From: Apostichopus japonicus
Taxonomy: Eukaryota > Echinodermata > Holothuroidea > Aspidochirotida > Stichopodidae
Length of the DNA: 64,000 nt
Reading direction: 5' to 3'
Assembly (NCBI RefSeq): GCF_037975245.1
Contig: NC_092578.1
Span: 18,371,321 to 18,435,320, forward strand
In this document: piece by piece, positions 52,407 to 64,000 of the stretch
Position numbering within the stretch: the stretch's first letter is position 1
Layout: each line of letters begins with the position of its first letter
The notes under the pieces: generated by a model
The model's database searches: none
Told to the model about the DNA's origin: nothing
Seen by the model: the letters and a program-made list of their open reading frames with translations, nothing else
Position numbers and translations under genes: made by a program

Positions 52407-53368
52407 TGGTAATGTACAGGCTTTCTATAACTGTCAGTGTGAGCATATGTTTTATTTTGCGCGCACGTAACATCATGTAGATTTGCTGCAACTAAGAATG
52501 GACCCTAAAATGACTATATTCACCAGGTAGCAGGCCTTCGTGACCCTTTCATTCAGGAAAACAAGACGCATAACTGTTAAACTTTTACCTAAACAGTAAC
52601 TATATTGTCAACATGAAACGTTCATGGCGATGTGAACACAACACCTGTCAACATCGTTGTTACGAGTTAATGACTAAATGTTCATTTATGTTACCTCATC
52701 TGTTATATTTCAAATACAGCAGTGACTTCAGTTACAATTTGCATGGCTACGGGAGTTTTAGAGGTTTTGGCGTTGAAAAAGGCTTTTATAAACCCACTTA
52801 TTTCTGATTTAAAAAAAAAAAAATGTTTTTCAAAGGTGTTGCCATTTTGTCGGAATAACATTTTGGGAAATTGTTAGAAATAAGAAGTGGCTAATGCGAA
52901 CGTGTTGTAGACGCTTTCTTCTATACCTATACAGTGTGACTATACAGGCCAAAGTACTTATAGAGGAGGCGTGTCCAAGAGAAATGAAGTTTTATTTTAG
53001 ATGGTTGTACTTGGGATGAATATAGATATGACACGTATATAATCAAGATTGAACGTATATATATATACCTTATGACTGTATAGGAATGCCAATAATTCTT
53101 CTTATAATTCATAGAGGTATTGATATGAGCAAGTTATATCCTATTAATGACCAAACCTGTCGACGGCTCTTGAAACAAAATAATTGGTTTTGATAATTAA
53201 GTGCACTTAGACACCGTGCTTGTAAATCATTAGCAGAGCGATTCTGAGAAGTTTGTTTGCCTGTGACAAAATAAATTATCCTGTCATTTGAGTCAGTGCG
53301 TAACCTTCCCGTCATAGAACTTCGCATCTCGAGGGTGCATTACTAGTGTAAAGCAAAATGTATTTTTA
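52407..53368. other. No gene seen
   Basis: AT-rich DNA, nothing supportable. Confidence 0.5.
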
Positions 53369-53590
53369 GGTCCTCCTGCAAGCAGGAACTTGCGAAGGAG
53401 CCTCGTTGGCTTATCAAAGCCGCAAGCTGACCGAAGTCAGTCTCTTACATTCATATTTAACGTCCATGATTATGAATTGTTAATTGTCAACAACTCTGTA
53501 ACTGGACGACATACATTAATCTGGGAGTAACTCGAACCGGGGACCTTATGATTGATAGGCACTGGCGTTAATCACTGAGCTAACACTCCA
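53369..53590 (-). mobile_element. SINE B copy 4
   Basis: Near-identical to copies 1 and 3 in body (tcctcctgcaagcaggaact on the plus strand) and tRNA-like head (actcgaaccggggacc, then gagctaacactcc). No TATG array is attached; the tail side is only aaaatgtattttta. Confidence 0.87.
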
Positions 53591-53651
53591 TGATGCTCCA
53601 ACACTCCATGATGCTCCAAAATGCTCCGTGATGCTCCAAAATGCTCCATAT
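53583..53651 (+). repeat. Small tandem repeat (atgctcca units) at SINE head
   Basis: Repeated tccatgatgctccaa and tccaaaatgctccgtgatgc units abut the tRNA-like head, possibly copied from its own end. Confidence 0.8.
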
Positions 53652-54311
53652 GGATCAGGATATGTGTGCGTGTGTGTGTATTTTCTTTTCTGTTCCAAAG
53701 ATAATACCTCTGTTCCTCAAAACTTTTCTCAAAGGCTGTTTACGCGTCCTTTATATATACTTGAACTCTCCACATGAGATTCATAAATGATGTATTATAT
53801 ATAGCCGCTGTCAATAATGAGTTCTGACTTCACCTGAATATAGACTAGATGGATGAAAATACATTAGGCTGCTTCGGGTTGGTAGGTAGGGAAAAGAAAG
53901 AAATGATTGGTTGATAAAATGAAGAAGAAATTAGAGATCAAAGAGAGAGCTAATTAAAGAAGACATGCGAGGGTAACGCTTTCCGCGTAGCGTTTACTAT
54001 ATGCGACAACAAAACAGTATAAATAGGCCAAAAAGAGAATATATATAGTCGCTATACATCAATGACGACGAGAGGTTTAATCTCTAACATTATGTCGCTA
54101 GTTATATTGATTGTGTTTACTATAATAAAACAAACTACTTCAGAGAGAGTTATAACTGGTCTCTTCTGCTCTCCTATTGGTACAAGTTAACGTAGAGTGA
54201 TGTGAATGTATGTTCTTGTGCTATAAAGGAACGGAAACATTCATAAACATGATAATTTTGATATTTCCTGTGTGGAATGAGGGAAGGACTATACTCACCC
54301 AATACTCGCAG
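53652..54311. other. No gene seen
   Basis: AT-rich DNA, nothing supportable. Confidence 0.5.
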
Positions 54312-54425
54312 CTGGTACAGTAACTACTGTTCATGCCCTGTAACACATGTTACTGTGTTACGAACACAAAGTAGTAAGTACTGATGCACGGATGTGAGAC
54401 ATGAACAGTATAGTTGCGGTACCAA
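54312..54425. mobile_element. Small TIR element (MITE) copy 1
   Basis: Inverted ends tggtacagtaactactgttcatg and catgaacagtatagttgcggtacca, with an internal gtaacac/gtgttac palindrome. A second copy lies at about 54700-54801. Confidence 0.72.
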
Positions 54426-54699
54426 CCATTTAGTGCGAGTTCATTAATAATACACGATTCTAAAATGAAGTCATATCTAGTCGTTTTATGCTATAAGTAG
54501 GCCTATGGATGCACCCGAAATTGGCTTTTCTTCGTTCTCGGCATGGCGAATTGTCGTAATTTAAAGAGAGGTGTGAACTGGAATCAAGCGGTACCGTATA
54601 CCTCCTTTACTTCATCTCGTAGGCATTCTCATCTTCATAGACTCCTTGTCCAGTCGCGCAGTTCTTTGTCTTACATGGGATCAAGTTAACATCTTTGCA

Positions 54700-54801
54700 G
54701 TTGTTACAGTGCTACCTGTAACACATGTTACGCGTGTTACGAACACAAAGTAGTTGTCACTGATGCACGGTTGTGGGACATGAACAGTAGTTGCTGTACC
54801 A
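54700..54801. mobile_element. Small TIR element (MITE) copy 2
   Basis: Shares tgtaacacatgttac, gttacgaacacaaagtagt, actgatgcacgg and acatgaacagta with copy 1. The left end is shorter or diverged. Confidence 0.7.
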
Positions 54802-55998
54802 CCTATGAGTATCGGCTGGACTAATTAGTTCAACATCCACCCCTCCCCCCTCCCCCCCAAAAAACAGTCGTTTGCGTACGGTACCTTCATGGAAGAAACA
54901 ATGTTACTTTTTTCTCTCTTCAAAACAATGATACGACAATGTTTCAATAATATGCACAGGTGGGAGCCAACTTATAAATCCCCCCTCCACTCCCCGACTG
55001 ATGTAGGTAGGTGCACCCTGTAGACGTCACTGTATATTGTACCCAGTTCTGTTACATATTACCCAAGTTTGGTTGTATCTTACACCGGTTATAAATGTAC
55101 CAGATCTTATGTATTGGGTATACTGGATACAATTCTGATATCTGAAACGCAAAAGCAAAGTAAACGTTCCATTTTTTAAAATATTTATAGATTTCTTGTA
55201 ACAAATAGAATTGTACCATTATTATCATTCCTTGAATTCTCCCAAATATAAACCTTCTTGACGTCAACATCGCGAAGACATTTAAAAAATAAAAATAAAT
55301 GATCGTACTTTGGAATTACGAGTTTATCTAAAGTTAGGTATGACCTTGCCTAAAATTGACGGAGTTCACTGTCCGCGATATAGGATACATTTGATTGACC
55401 AAACATGATCTGTGATATCGGATCTTACTAAAGTTAATATCTTAAGTTATTATGAATTGCCGTCATCATCCTGCCCTGAATAATCTAGGCCATGTTTCTT
55501 ATTTTGGTCAACATTAAGGAAAGAGAACCAACCGTCCTTGGTGCCTTAGTTAAAGCTACAATATTTCAACAACCATAAATTGTTATGTCAAACTACTAGA
55601 ACTCAATTTCGAAGAGAAGAGAATTGAAAAGGTTAGATTACAAACGATTACATATACCGGAAAAACCGATTTAGAACTGAAATCGACGGATGTTTTTATG
55701 ACCAAGTTTTTCTACTGACGACGATATGACTAAACCAAGTCATAGAGTTGAATAAGCGAGGAGAACGACACGGCCGACATATCGAACTTGTTTATGTTTT
55801 CCATATTTATATTTCTGCAGAGAGATTTTACGCTGCATTATATGTCTGCGTTGACAGATTAGTTTACAACAGTCAGATTTGTTTGCGTTTATATTAAGTT
55901 AAGAGTTCACTGAACAGAGATTTCAGGATTATCATGATAAAGGGTAAACTATTAAATCGCACTACATGCTTCAATTCATTATTATTATATAATGACTT
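54802..55998. other. No gene seen; about 1.2 kb
   Basis: AT-rich DNA with C-runs at about 54840-54860 and 54980-54996. Confidence 0.5.
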
Positions 55999-56050
55999 AT
56001 TGAGACTAGTGGAACACTAGTGTTGTTACTCAGAGTTTCATGCGTTGAGC
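55999..56050 (-). ncRNA. Truncated copy of hammerhead-like motif, family 1
   Basis: Matches 7687-7736: the actagtggaacactagt hairpin, gttgtta, ctcagagtttca and gcgttgagc. On the minus strand it keeps half of stem II, GAAA, stem III and the 3' strand of stem I, but the CTGATGA half is replaced by TA-rich sequence, so it cannot be active. Confidence 0.7.
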
Positions 56051-56066
56051 CTATATACGTATAGGC

Positions 56067-56098
56067 TTTATATATATATGCTATATATATATATGCTT

Positions 56099-56135
<37 letters not shown>

Positions 56136-56214
56136 ATATACATTCATACATATATATATATAGCCTATATATATAAATAATATATAAATATATATATATA
56201 TATATATATGTGTG

Positions 56215-56284
<70 letters not shown>

Positions 56285-56300
56285 TATATATATAAATATA
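56067..56300. repeat. (TA)n array with GCTA/CATT interruptions
   Basis: About 230 bases, directly following the truncated hammerhead copy, with several ctatatata and tttatatata blocks. Confidence 0.95.
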
Positions 56301-59300
56301 TCACATCAAGTACAATATATCTTCTGACGATAAAAGCAGACTCCAAGGGCGAGCCGTAAACAAAATATTTCGCTTTGGTAAAACGTGTTGAATGTTAAAA
56401 GTAGCAAAACAACACGAGTTACCGAATTTCGTTTAATGTTACTAACTAGGAGAAAAAAGATAGTATTATGAAATAGTAAGAACTCAGTTTCTATCTTGGT
56501 TACCTTAAAATTCCTTTTCGATATGCTGTCAATTCTTTCTTCCAAGTAAAGCATGTTTTTTAAGCCGCCTCTTTTATTACCGCAGTTGAAAAGGCCAACG
56601 AAGGAAATTATATTTGAGGCTCTTGAGTGTTTTTCTCACTAATATGTCTTATTGCAGTCACATTAATGACAAATAAATTCAATTTATTTCTTTTTCAAGG
56701 TGCATCTTGGCAAGATTTTATTATATTCTTGACGTTTCCGTGACATGTTGAAAAAAATAATTAAGAAACAAAATGCCCAGAAAATTTGTACCTTCCGTCT
56801 TTACGATTTTTTTTTTATCATTTTATATGTGACAAATGTTATCATCTAAAATTATTTCTACTTTCCTGCCTACAATAATTAGTTGATATTTAAAAAGTCG
56901 AGAGCTCCAAACTTTAGAGGTATATTTAATATGTATTGATTGTGCAAAATTATTATTTTGAAGTAAATTATAGGAATACTCTATGATCGTACACCATCTT
57001 AATGCAACAAAGCACATCTCATTGAATAATTGTCTCTAGAAATCCCCGGATTGGATCTGTTTGTTTGAACATTCCTCAAGGAGGAACACGGAGACGAATA
57101 TATATCGACTTTATGTGGCGTGTAATATTATTAAGCCCCCACCAACTCTCCCTCCGCCTCCCCCTCCCATTCTCACCTAAGCGAATTCTTAAAAATGTAT
57201 GAACAGCGTTGCGCTTTAAGTTTTAGTTTATTTTTAACTTTCAAGAATTTGATACGGAATGCCACTTTTATGTCGCTTTTACTCAGCCGTACAATCCCAT
57301 TACCTTCTACCTTCTCAAACGTCTCAGTGAATTATTGAGTCTGTAGGCCTCTCTTTCCAATTAGTTCATATTATTGACGTTTGTCCATGATCCAGAAAGA
57401 TTCTATGACTGGTTGTATATGTGTCACATGATACAACTTATTTATAGATTAAGGGATTTCTTGCCCGCAACTTTCATTCATCGCATTACAGAAACGCGCA
57501 CAGTGTTTTTCAGAATAGTACAAGGACATCGAACTGAATTAGTAAATGTTAACACAAGATAATTGAAAACAATATTCGGTAATGAAATGAACTTTTAATG
57601 AAGGCGATGTTTTCTTTAATCAGATTTGCTTTCTTATCGTTAAGAATAGTTAGAAAATTGAAAATTTCTATCACTTTTCAGTCTCGTGTAAAAGTATATT
57701 TAATATGTGCAACCATCAGTTATTTGCTAACGAAGAACTGTTTTATGGTAATTCTTGCAGTATTTTGCTTTAGTGGAAACTGATCAGAAGCATATGGAAG
57801 CTACATATGCAGGTGTTTGAAATATGAGTCATATGAAACATTCTGGCGACGCCATATGATTATCACACATAGTTAGATATGCCTCAATATATGTAATTAT
57901 AGTCAGGTGAATTCTACTGTAATTACCAAATCAAAAGCCGTTTAATTTCAATCCAGAACAAAATAGTTTTGTCTGGTAAAATATATGTTTTACTTTTCAA
58001 TTCCGCCACCCCCCCTCCCCCTTTTATTAATTCGTATAGTGCCTTATGTTGACTGAACAGAAATTGTAATACAATTTTTATGTCTTTCTTAAGATTGGAG
58101 TAAAAGGTATCCTTCTTTGTGGCGAAGTAAATGAATGTGATATCCCGGTGGCTGAACTTCGATGTTTAATCAAGTTCCGTTGCTGGTAGAAGGATCTCCT
58201 ATACACTTAACTACATCTTCATGTTCATATTGATTGTTCATGGCATTAAAGGCATTGAAGACTCGCCCAAAACGCGTGCCGAAAAAAAAAAGTTATCTTT
58301 CTGTTGCCTGCAAGTGACGTTTTTTTCGTGTCGCCACAAAATGCAGACAGTAATGAAACGTGATACCTTGTTATTTTTTTATCTGAATCTGAGATTTCCA
58401 TCGCTGCTATGTACACTGTGTTGTGGGTATTGACCGTAACTGCATGTATTGACTGTACGCTAGTGTCTAATTACCGACGGTAGCAAGCTGTGTGTGTATT
58501 TTCTGGGATCGATGGTGGTGTCTAACACTTCTTTTACACCTCATTCGAAACTAGGTCAGATTACCGGCATCAGACGTTTCTTTGTGCGCGAGTCTTCACT
58601 CCATTTAAAAGGTCGTAAAATTAGGTGTCACTGAATATGGCAACTGCTGAGTTAGTGATGTCATCATTGCAACGAACTTCTAAATGCCGAGAACATTGCT
58701 TAGGCTACTAAACAAGCGTATCCACCGACTTATATATAGAATAAATCAACATAAAAATATCATAATAGAAAGTAAAACTCCTCGTAATTACATACAATAG
58801 TTGAACTCGGACCTGTTATTCAAATCAGCGACAATATGTACTATAAAGTAGTCTTTTACTACACAAACGATTACACAGACAGTTATATATGGGAAATCCA
58901 TACATAACTTTCTTAGCAAAACTAGGTTTAAATTTTCCCTCCGTGATTTCTCTCTCTATCTATCTCTCTCTCTCTCTGTCTCTGTTTCTCCATCTCACCA
59001 ACTTATTTGGTTACAGATTCAGACTCAGCAATAGTTGTAAATTTAACGTTTCCGTGGATATAGCCTCTGAATGAACGACTCTATTTACACCCGTTACACT
59101 CACCATAGAAGTGCTTCTGATCGATTTTGTATTCAGTTTGTGAAACGTTGAGACTTTTCAAGAGGCATTGCTTGAAAAGTCATGAGGGAAGCCCTGCCGT
59201 GAGATGAAATAACGTTACACTGATGCGAGTTACTATATATCAAATGCACTTTTTACTCTGACTGTTAATAGCGTTAGTTAATTGTATACCTCCGTAGCGA

Positions 59301-60975
59301 ACACGTGTCTGTGAATATGCAGCTGTGTATATGACATTTCAACCCCCCCCCCCCAAAAAAAAAAAAGGTGAAAAAAAATCAGATTCAAGTCTAAGTCCTT
59401 CTCAGCGGAAATTATAAACCATCCTGTTCTTTGGGGCTAGATCGATCTCCTCAAAAATTCCTCAAAAAAACTGTTGTTAAAATAATTATTAATTATTATT
59501 GATATTTATACTTAAACATGTATAATTAATAATCATAATCATAATGACGTAGTAGATATATGAACAATACAAAATGTAGCACGTGCATGCGGAAAACGTG
59601 ATAGGAGGGTGTCGATGGGTGAGTCATGGGTTATCATTTGAACCTAAGTAGTTGCTGTCAAGATATATGATTCAAAAGTGTATAGTTTGGTTGGCCCCTC
59701 TCTATTCAGTAAGGTTCGTCTTATCTGATGAACAATGTTCTTGACCAGTGACAACAAACATTCATAATGGATGTGAAGCATTTCGAGTTGAAGGGCGAAA
59801 GAAAGTGCGAGACACTTAATATTTCTTTTTTTGAAGTTTCTATTTATCATATCTGCAAAAGAGAGAAAGAGAAAGAAAGATTTGGAATTTTCGTCGCAAA
59901 ATTAAATATTATACTGTAAAGAGGAAAGTTCTGTAAATATGTCTATTAAGTAAATGTTATTTCAAAGATTTAGAATACGAAGTACTTAAAAATTCTCTTT
60001 TTTTAGCACAGTAGAGGAAATGCCTTAGCCTAAACGTGGTAACGAATAGTTTGTAATATCAAAAAGAATCGACAAGAATCCGTGCGTTATACTCAGTGTG
60101 TTGTCAGTGTGTTGTGAAATCAGTCCATAATATAAGATTTAAAGAAAGAAATAGAGGTAATGAGAATCACTCGTTTGCTCCGACAAATCCTTGTCTAATT
60201 TAAATAGCAAAGAAATAAACTGTCAAACTGCAATCTGCATACGAATGCCAGATTTCTCCGCATGTCTCAAGGAGACACATACAAGTTCAGGATGGTGAGG
60301 TGTTCTGAGTTTTTTTTTCTGGAATCTTACCGAACAATATAACTCTATCGGGGAATAGTCCTGTCAAACTGTGATCATTTCGAAATTCCCTGTTCACAAG
60401 AGACTATAGTTGATAATGATTTCCCTACAATATGTGCCACACATCACGAATGCTGTTTGAAGATGTGATGTCGATGATATGTGATGGAGGAGGACTAGAC
60501 AACTCGATGTTATTCTTTGATCTAACTAGATGAAAGCTCTTATTCCAAGAAATGTCTGGAGTTGGAGTGTATAAACTAGAAACAGGTCGACGTAGGTAAA
60601 TGGTCCTCTATTACACCTTTCGCACTATATGGAGTCCTGCTATCGACATATATGTCGAATTAACTTGGACATATATCAGTTTGTCGTGCTTTCATTCGAT
60701 AATGCTGTGTCACGTGGTGAGACCACCGCTGTATCACATAAAATTACTTACTTTAAAACATTGCAACATACACAGAAGATGTTGGACACTTAAATTGCAT
60801 TAGCAAAATAAAACTATTGGAATGTCGCTAATAATAATGAACACATTATTCAAATAATGTTACATGTTGCTAAATTCAAGAAACTAATGAAATGACGTCC
60901 CTACAACGTTGTCACATTCTAACAGCGTCATCAAAACGCCGACGTTCTTAGTTAACTCCTCCGTCTCATCAAAGA

Positions 60976-60977
<2 letters not shown>
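56301..60977. other. No gene seen; about 4.7 kb
   Basis: AT-rich DNA. Items noted: C-rich runs near 57136-57170, a (TC)n tract near 58951-58982, and a C12A12 junction at 59343-59366. Short open frames have no recognisable domain. Confidence 0.5.
59343..59366. repeat. C12-A12 homopolymer junction
   Basis: Reverse-complement counterpart of the T-G junctions at 9484 and 35513. Confidence 0.95.

Positions 60978-61017
<40 letters not shown>
60978..61017. repeat. (TA)n microsatellite
   Basis: About 20 pure TA units. Confidence 0.96.
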
Positions 61018-61020
<3 letters not shown>

Positions 61021-61142
61021 GGAATAACGGGAGAACTGTTAAACAACTATGCTACATTTAAAGAAAGGCTGGATCTCGAGTGAGAAACAATAATTAAATT
61101 AGGTAGGCCTAAGTGATTGGAAGTAAAACAGCCAATGTTTGG

Positions 61143-61190
61143 TTTTTGCAGAGCTTTCGAGCAAAACTAGCTCTTCTTCAGTGCATGATC
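61143..61190 (-). other. CTGAAGA-hairpin-GAAA motif, hammerhead-like relic
   Basis: Minus strand: CTGAAGA (61181-61175), A, hairpin GAGC/GCTC (61173-61159), then GAAA (61158-61155) and GCTCTGC. The order equals the two core strands of a hammerhead around stem II, with U7 replaced by A. No convincing stem I or cleavage site was found. (TA)n arrays lie about 140 bases to the left and 60 bases to the right. Confidence 0.4.
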
Positions 61191-61252
61191 ACCGAAAGTG
61201 ACAAGGAGTAGCAGGAATTGAAACTATTTTATAGAGAAGAGTGTCGGCAAGT

Positions 61253-61254
61253 AC

Positions 61255-61309
<55 letters not shown>

Positions 61310-61320
61310 AATGAAAATCG

Positions 61321-61362
<42 letters not shown>
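61253..61362. repeat. Two (TA)n blocks
   Basis: Blocks at 61253-61310 and 61323-61362 separated by atgaaaatcgta. Confidence 0.96.
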
Positions 61363-61365
<3 letters not shown>

Positions 61366-62167
61366 GAGACCGGTAAGCCAATGATAAAATCAAAAACTAT
61401 AAGCTTCCTCCCTGCAAAGTTTCCCTCTATCCTCACCTTTATCAATAGCTTTCACCCAGCAGGTGACTGGGAGATGATTGTCAGGACAACTGAGAATAAG
61501 ATATCATCCCTTCCATTGATTTCTTATGCATTTTACGGTATGTTTGCGTAGGCAATGGTCTCTTGGGTGAAACGAATCCATTTATGCGTTTCTTATCTTT
61601 TACAATTTACAGCCACTGGCGAAACGAAATAAAGTATTGACAAAGATTCCATAAAACCACAAACAAGGAACGTCACTTCATTTTTATTTTATTTTATTTT
61701 TGCTTTTTTTTTTTTTACTTTTTTTTTTAATAAGAGATTGGTTCTGTGATATTTGAACTCCATAATGCCACCTTCTTCATTAAAGTAAAGATTCTGAACT
61801 TATCTGTTTACGTTCTTTGATTATTGGTTTGGCCTTGACATTTCGTTAATATTTTTCTGTGGTCTCTTCAAGTTTTCAGGGTAAATAAACTCTCAAGTAC
61901 TTTTCTTCTCCTCAAAGTCATTCTCATTCTCTGGATACATGGCGCCAAAGATAAATAAAGGGATATCTTCCGTCATCCTCGATTTATAAGAAATGTTTTT
62001 AAATTTCGTTTTATGTTTTAAATCAATTTGAATCACATCGGCGAAGAACTAAGAGACCATTCAGTGGAAACTAAACTATGTTTTTCCTTTGCTAATTATG
62101 TTTTTATATATGATGTTTCACTGAAATGTTACTAACGATGACGTATATAATAAAGATATACATATTA
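61363..62167. other. No gene seen
   Basis: AT-rich DNA with (TTTTA)n and T-runs at about 61681-61729. Confidence 0.5.
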
Positions 62168-62339
62168 GCCGAGCCGAGCCGAGCCGAGCCGAGCCGAGCC
62201 GAGCCGAGCCGAGCCGAGCCGAGCCGAGCCGAGCCGAGCCGAGCCGAGCCGAGCCGAGCCGAGCCGAGCCGAACCGAGCCGAGCCGAGCCGAGCCGAGCC
62301 GAGCCGAGCCGAGCCGAGCCGAGCCGAGCCGAGCCGAGC
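62168..62339. repeat. (CCGAG)n pentanucleotide array
   Basis: About 34 units with a single G-to-A variant at about 62273. Five-base periodicity without stops keeps several frames open as repeats of Ala-Glu-Pro-Ser-Arg or Gly-Ser-Ala-Arg-Leu; these are artefacts. Confidence 0.98.
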
Positions 62340-62340
62340 T

Positions 62341-63499
62341 GGCGTGATCGTATGCATAAGTTTATACGTAACAATGTTCACACCTCGTGAAGCCCTGCAA
62401 TATATTTTCCTGAAATAAATAATCACTCAGCTATGATTCATTTTATAATGTTCTCACTGCATCCGGTGTTTTGTCCGCGCTGTCTCCAAAAAAAAAAATA
62501 GTAACTAGAAGAAGAAAAATTCAAAAAATAGGGACATTTCAGCATCAGATACTTGTAAATAATTACACATTCATGACTATGAGATACTATTACTGGGATT
62601 TAGTTAATATATGATTTAATTCATATATTATATTATACTTTGATTTTCATTGAGTGTGTTTATTTTAGTTTATCACGAAGACTTTCACACTAACGTTGCA
62701 CAATAAAGGAAAGTATTTTATACCCCTGATTTCCTGTATTGAATTGAATTTGACATTGGTGTAGACGTTTTATTTGCTCTGCTGTGATTTGCTGCAAGAA
62801 TTATTCTCTCCAGAGATGCTTGAGTGCAAGGTAATTTACTTCAATCACATTAGAGCAAACGCGGCTCGTGAATTATCCAACACTTTTACAGCTATGAGAC
62901 GATAGAGAAGGCGGATAGTGAATTCAAATGTACAGAGAGAGAGAAATAGAGTATAGAGAGTGAGATCCGTATATACTGCCTGTTCAGATCTAATACCGTC
63001 TTTTACAGCAATTACACGCCTTTAAGGTCTCAAGCTCAGCTGTAGAGGCCATAGAAGTGACCAGAGAATCTGAAGGAGTTCTCTAATGGACTTTTACATT
63101 TGAACCACGGGCAAGGTTTTTTATACCAAACCAATGCAACACTTTCTTAACGGTAATTAAACATTAATTTCCCGTACTGTAGTTCCCAAGGGAGTAAAAG
63201 TTTATCTTTGTATTTTCGCGGAGGGCTACCAATGGGGAGGAAGTTTGGTATCTCTCTTTCTCTTTCAACTGAGACTAATTTAAAGCTGCTGCAGTATTAT
63301 TCCATTGGATTGTCAGTTATTGACTGTATCATTCAATTTAGTAATATGCCCGATTTACTGATTGTAGAAAAGTTATAGTACGTATAAAAGACATATCTGA
63401 TTTACAGCGAGTGTATAGAGTATATTAGTGTTATTGACCGTTTCAATGCGATGCCGCAAAATATGTGCCCGACAAATTAGAATTAAGACACGAAGTCAT
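62341..63499. other. No gene seen; about 1.2 kb
   Basis: AT-rich DNA with a short (GA)n run at about 62935-62961. Confidence 0.5.
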
Positions 63500-63970
63500 G
63501 ATGGGCATAAAGGCATGGAGGCATTGATGCTTGAAGACGAATTCATAAAGGCATGATGATATGAAGACATGCTAGCATGAACATATGAAGGCATGGATGC
63601 ATGGGGCATGAAGGTATGAAGGCAGCAAGACCATAGGCATGAAGGCATGAAGGCATGAGTATTTGAAGACATAGAAGATTGAAGGCAGAAAGGCAGGAAC
63701 ACAGGAAGGCACGAAGGCATGTAGGCATGAATGCATGAAGGCATGAAGGCATGGATGCAGGAGGGCATGAAGGCATGAAGGCATGGATGCAGGAGGGCAG
63801 GAAGGCATGAAGGCATGGATGCAGGAGGGCAGGAAGGCATGAAGGCACGGATGCAGGAGGGCAGGAAGGCATGAAGGCATGGATGCAGGAGGGCATGAAG
63901 GCATGTAGACATGAAGGCATGAAGGCATGAAGGCATGAAGGCATAGATAGCAGGGAGGCAGGAAGGCATA
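63500..63970 (+). repeat. 8-bp (GGCATGAA)n minisatellite with 32-bp higher-order unit
   Basis: Degenerate ggcatgaa units throughout. From about 63750 to 63900 four-unit blocks ggcatgaa, ggcatgga, tgcaggag, ggcaggaa repeat at 32-base spacing. Cys/Pro/His/Met-rich minus-strand frames across it are artefacts. Confidence 0.93.
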
Positions 63971-64000
63971 GTTGTTTGACTATCATTCCGTCGCTCGTGT

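Noticed and set aside
62118-62426. Gly-Ser-Ala-Arg-Leu repeat protein
   Set aside because: Artefact of the (CCGAG)n array, which has no stop in these frames.
63496-63986. Cys/Pro/His/Met-rich 118-157-codon frames
   Set aside because: Artefacts of the 8-bp minisatellite; all minus-strand frames are open at once.

Overview
The window is metazoan nuclear DNA: AT-rich, with long (TA)n arrays, tRNA-derived SINEs, hAT-type nonautonomous transposons, foldback elements and minisatellites. I see no bacterial or viral gene organisation, no complete gene, no rRNA, no functional tRNA and no CRISPR array. The repeat spectrum, plus an excess of the palindrome TAGGCCTA, suggests a marine invertebrate, possibly an echinoderm or other non-vertebrate deuterostome. 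That placement is inference, not proof. Nearly every long open frame is an artefact of simple repeats. The most economical reading is a stretch of large introns and/or intergenic DNA.

Coding content is limited to short candidate exons on the + strand. The best is 35606-35674, with a polypyrimidine tract and CAG before it, GTAAGT after it, and a phase 1-1 open frame. A second is 10549-10638. Both read like pieces of an extracellular CUB-type beta-sandwich. Weaker candidates are 5258-5320 (phase 1-1) and 7526-7601, which ends in ATG TCG before GTAAGT. They could belong to one multi-domain extracellular protein gene with long introns, but nothing here links them directly.

Layout: 0-7.3 kb holds tRNA-Ser/Leu-like SINE copies (144-440, 4838-5110), two copies of a second tRNA-SINE on the minus strand (2517-2736, 6980-7208) and a 1.5 kb hAT-like element with target-site duplications (3308-4817). 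7.6-11.4 kb holds a hammerhead-ribozyme-like motif, a 220 bp (TA)n array and a foldback element. 15.1-16.2 kb is a hAT-like element with a second hAT MITE nested in it, both with intact 8 bp duplications. 23.5 kb has a pre-miRNA-like hairpin. 27.3-28.0 kb is a 20 bp minisatellite with a 138 bp higher-order period. 30.9-31.1 kb is a palindromic MITE. 38.1-38.9 kb is the densest patch: a SINE, a tRNA-like head joined to a hammerhead relic on the minus strand, and a second hammerhead relic on the plus strand. 47.3-47.8 kb is a (ATG)n array. 52.1-56.3 kb holds inverted repeats, a SINE, a MITE pair and a truncated hammerhead copy. 61-64 kb holds a related hairpin motif, a (CCGAG)n array and a 32 bp higher-order minisatellite.

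The most interesting theme is a set of small elements carrying hammerhead-ribozyme architecture (CTGATGA, hairpin, GAAA, NUH cleavage site, complementary stem I). They sit beside (TA)n arrays, and one is fused to a tRNA-like promoter. This fits Penelope-like or retrozyme-type elements and could be a hammerhead-bearing SINE.
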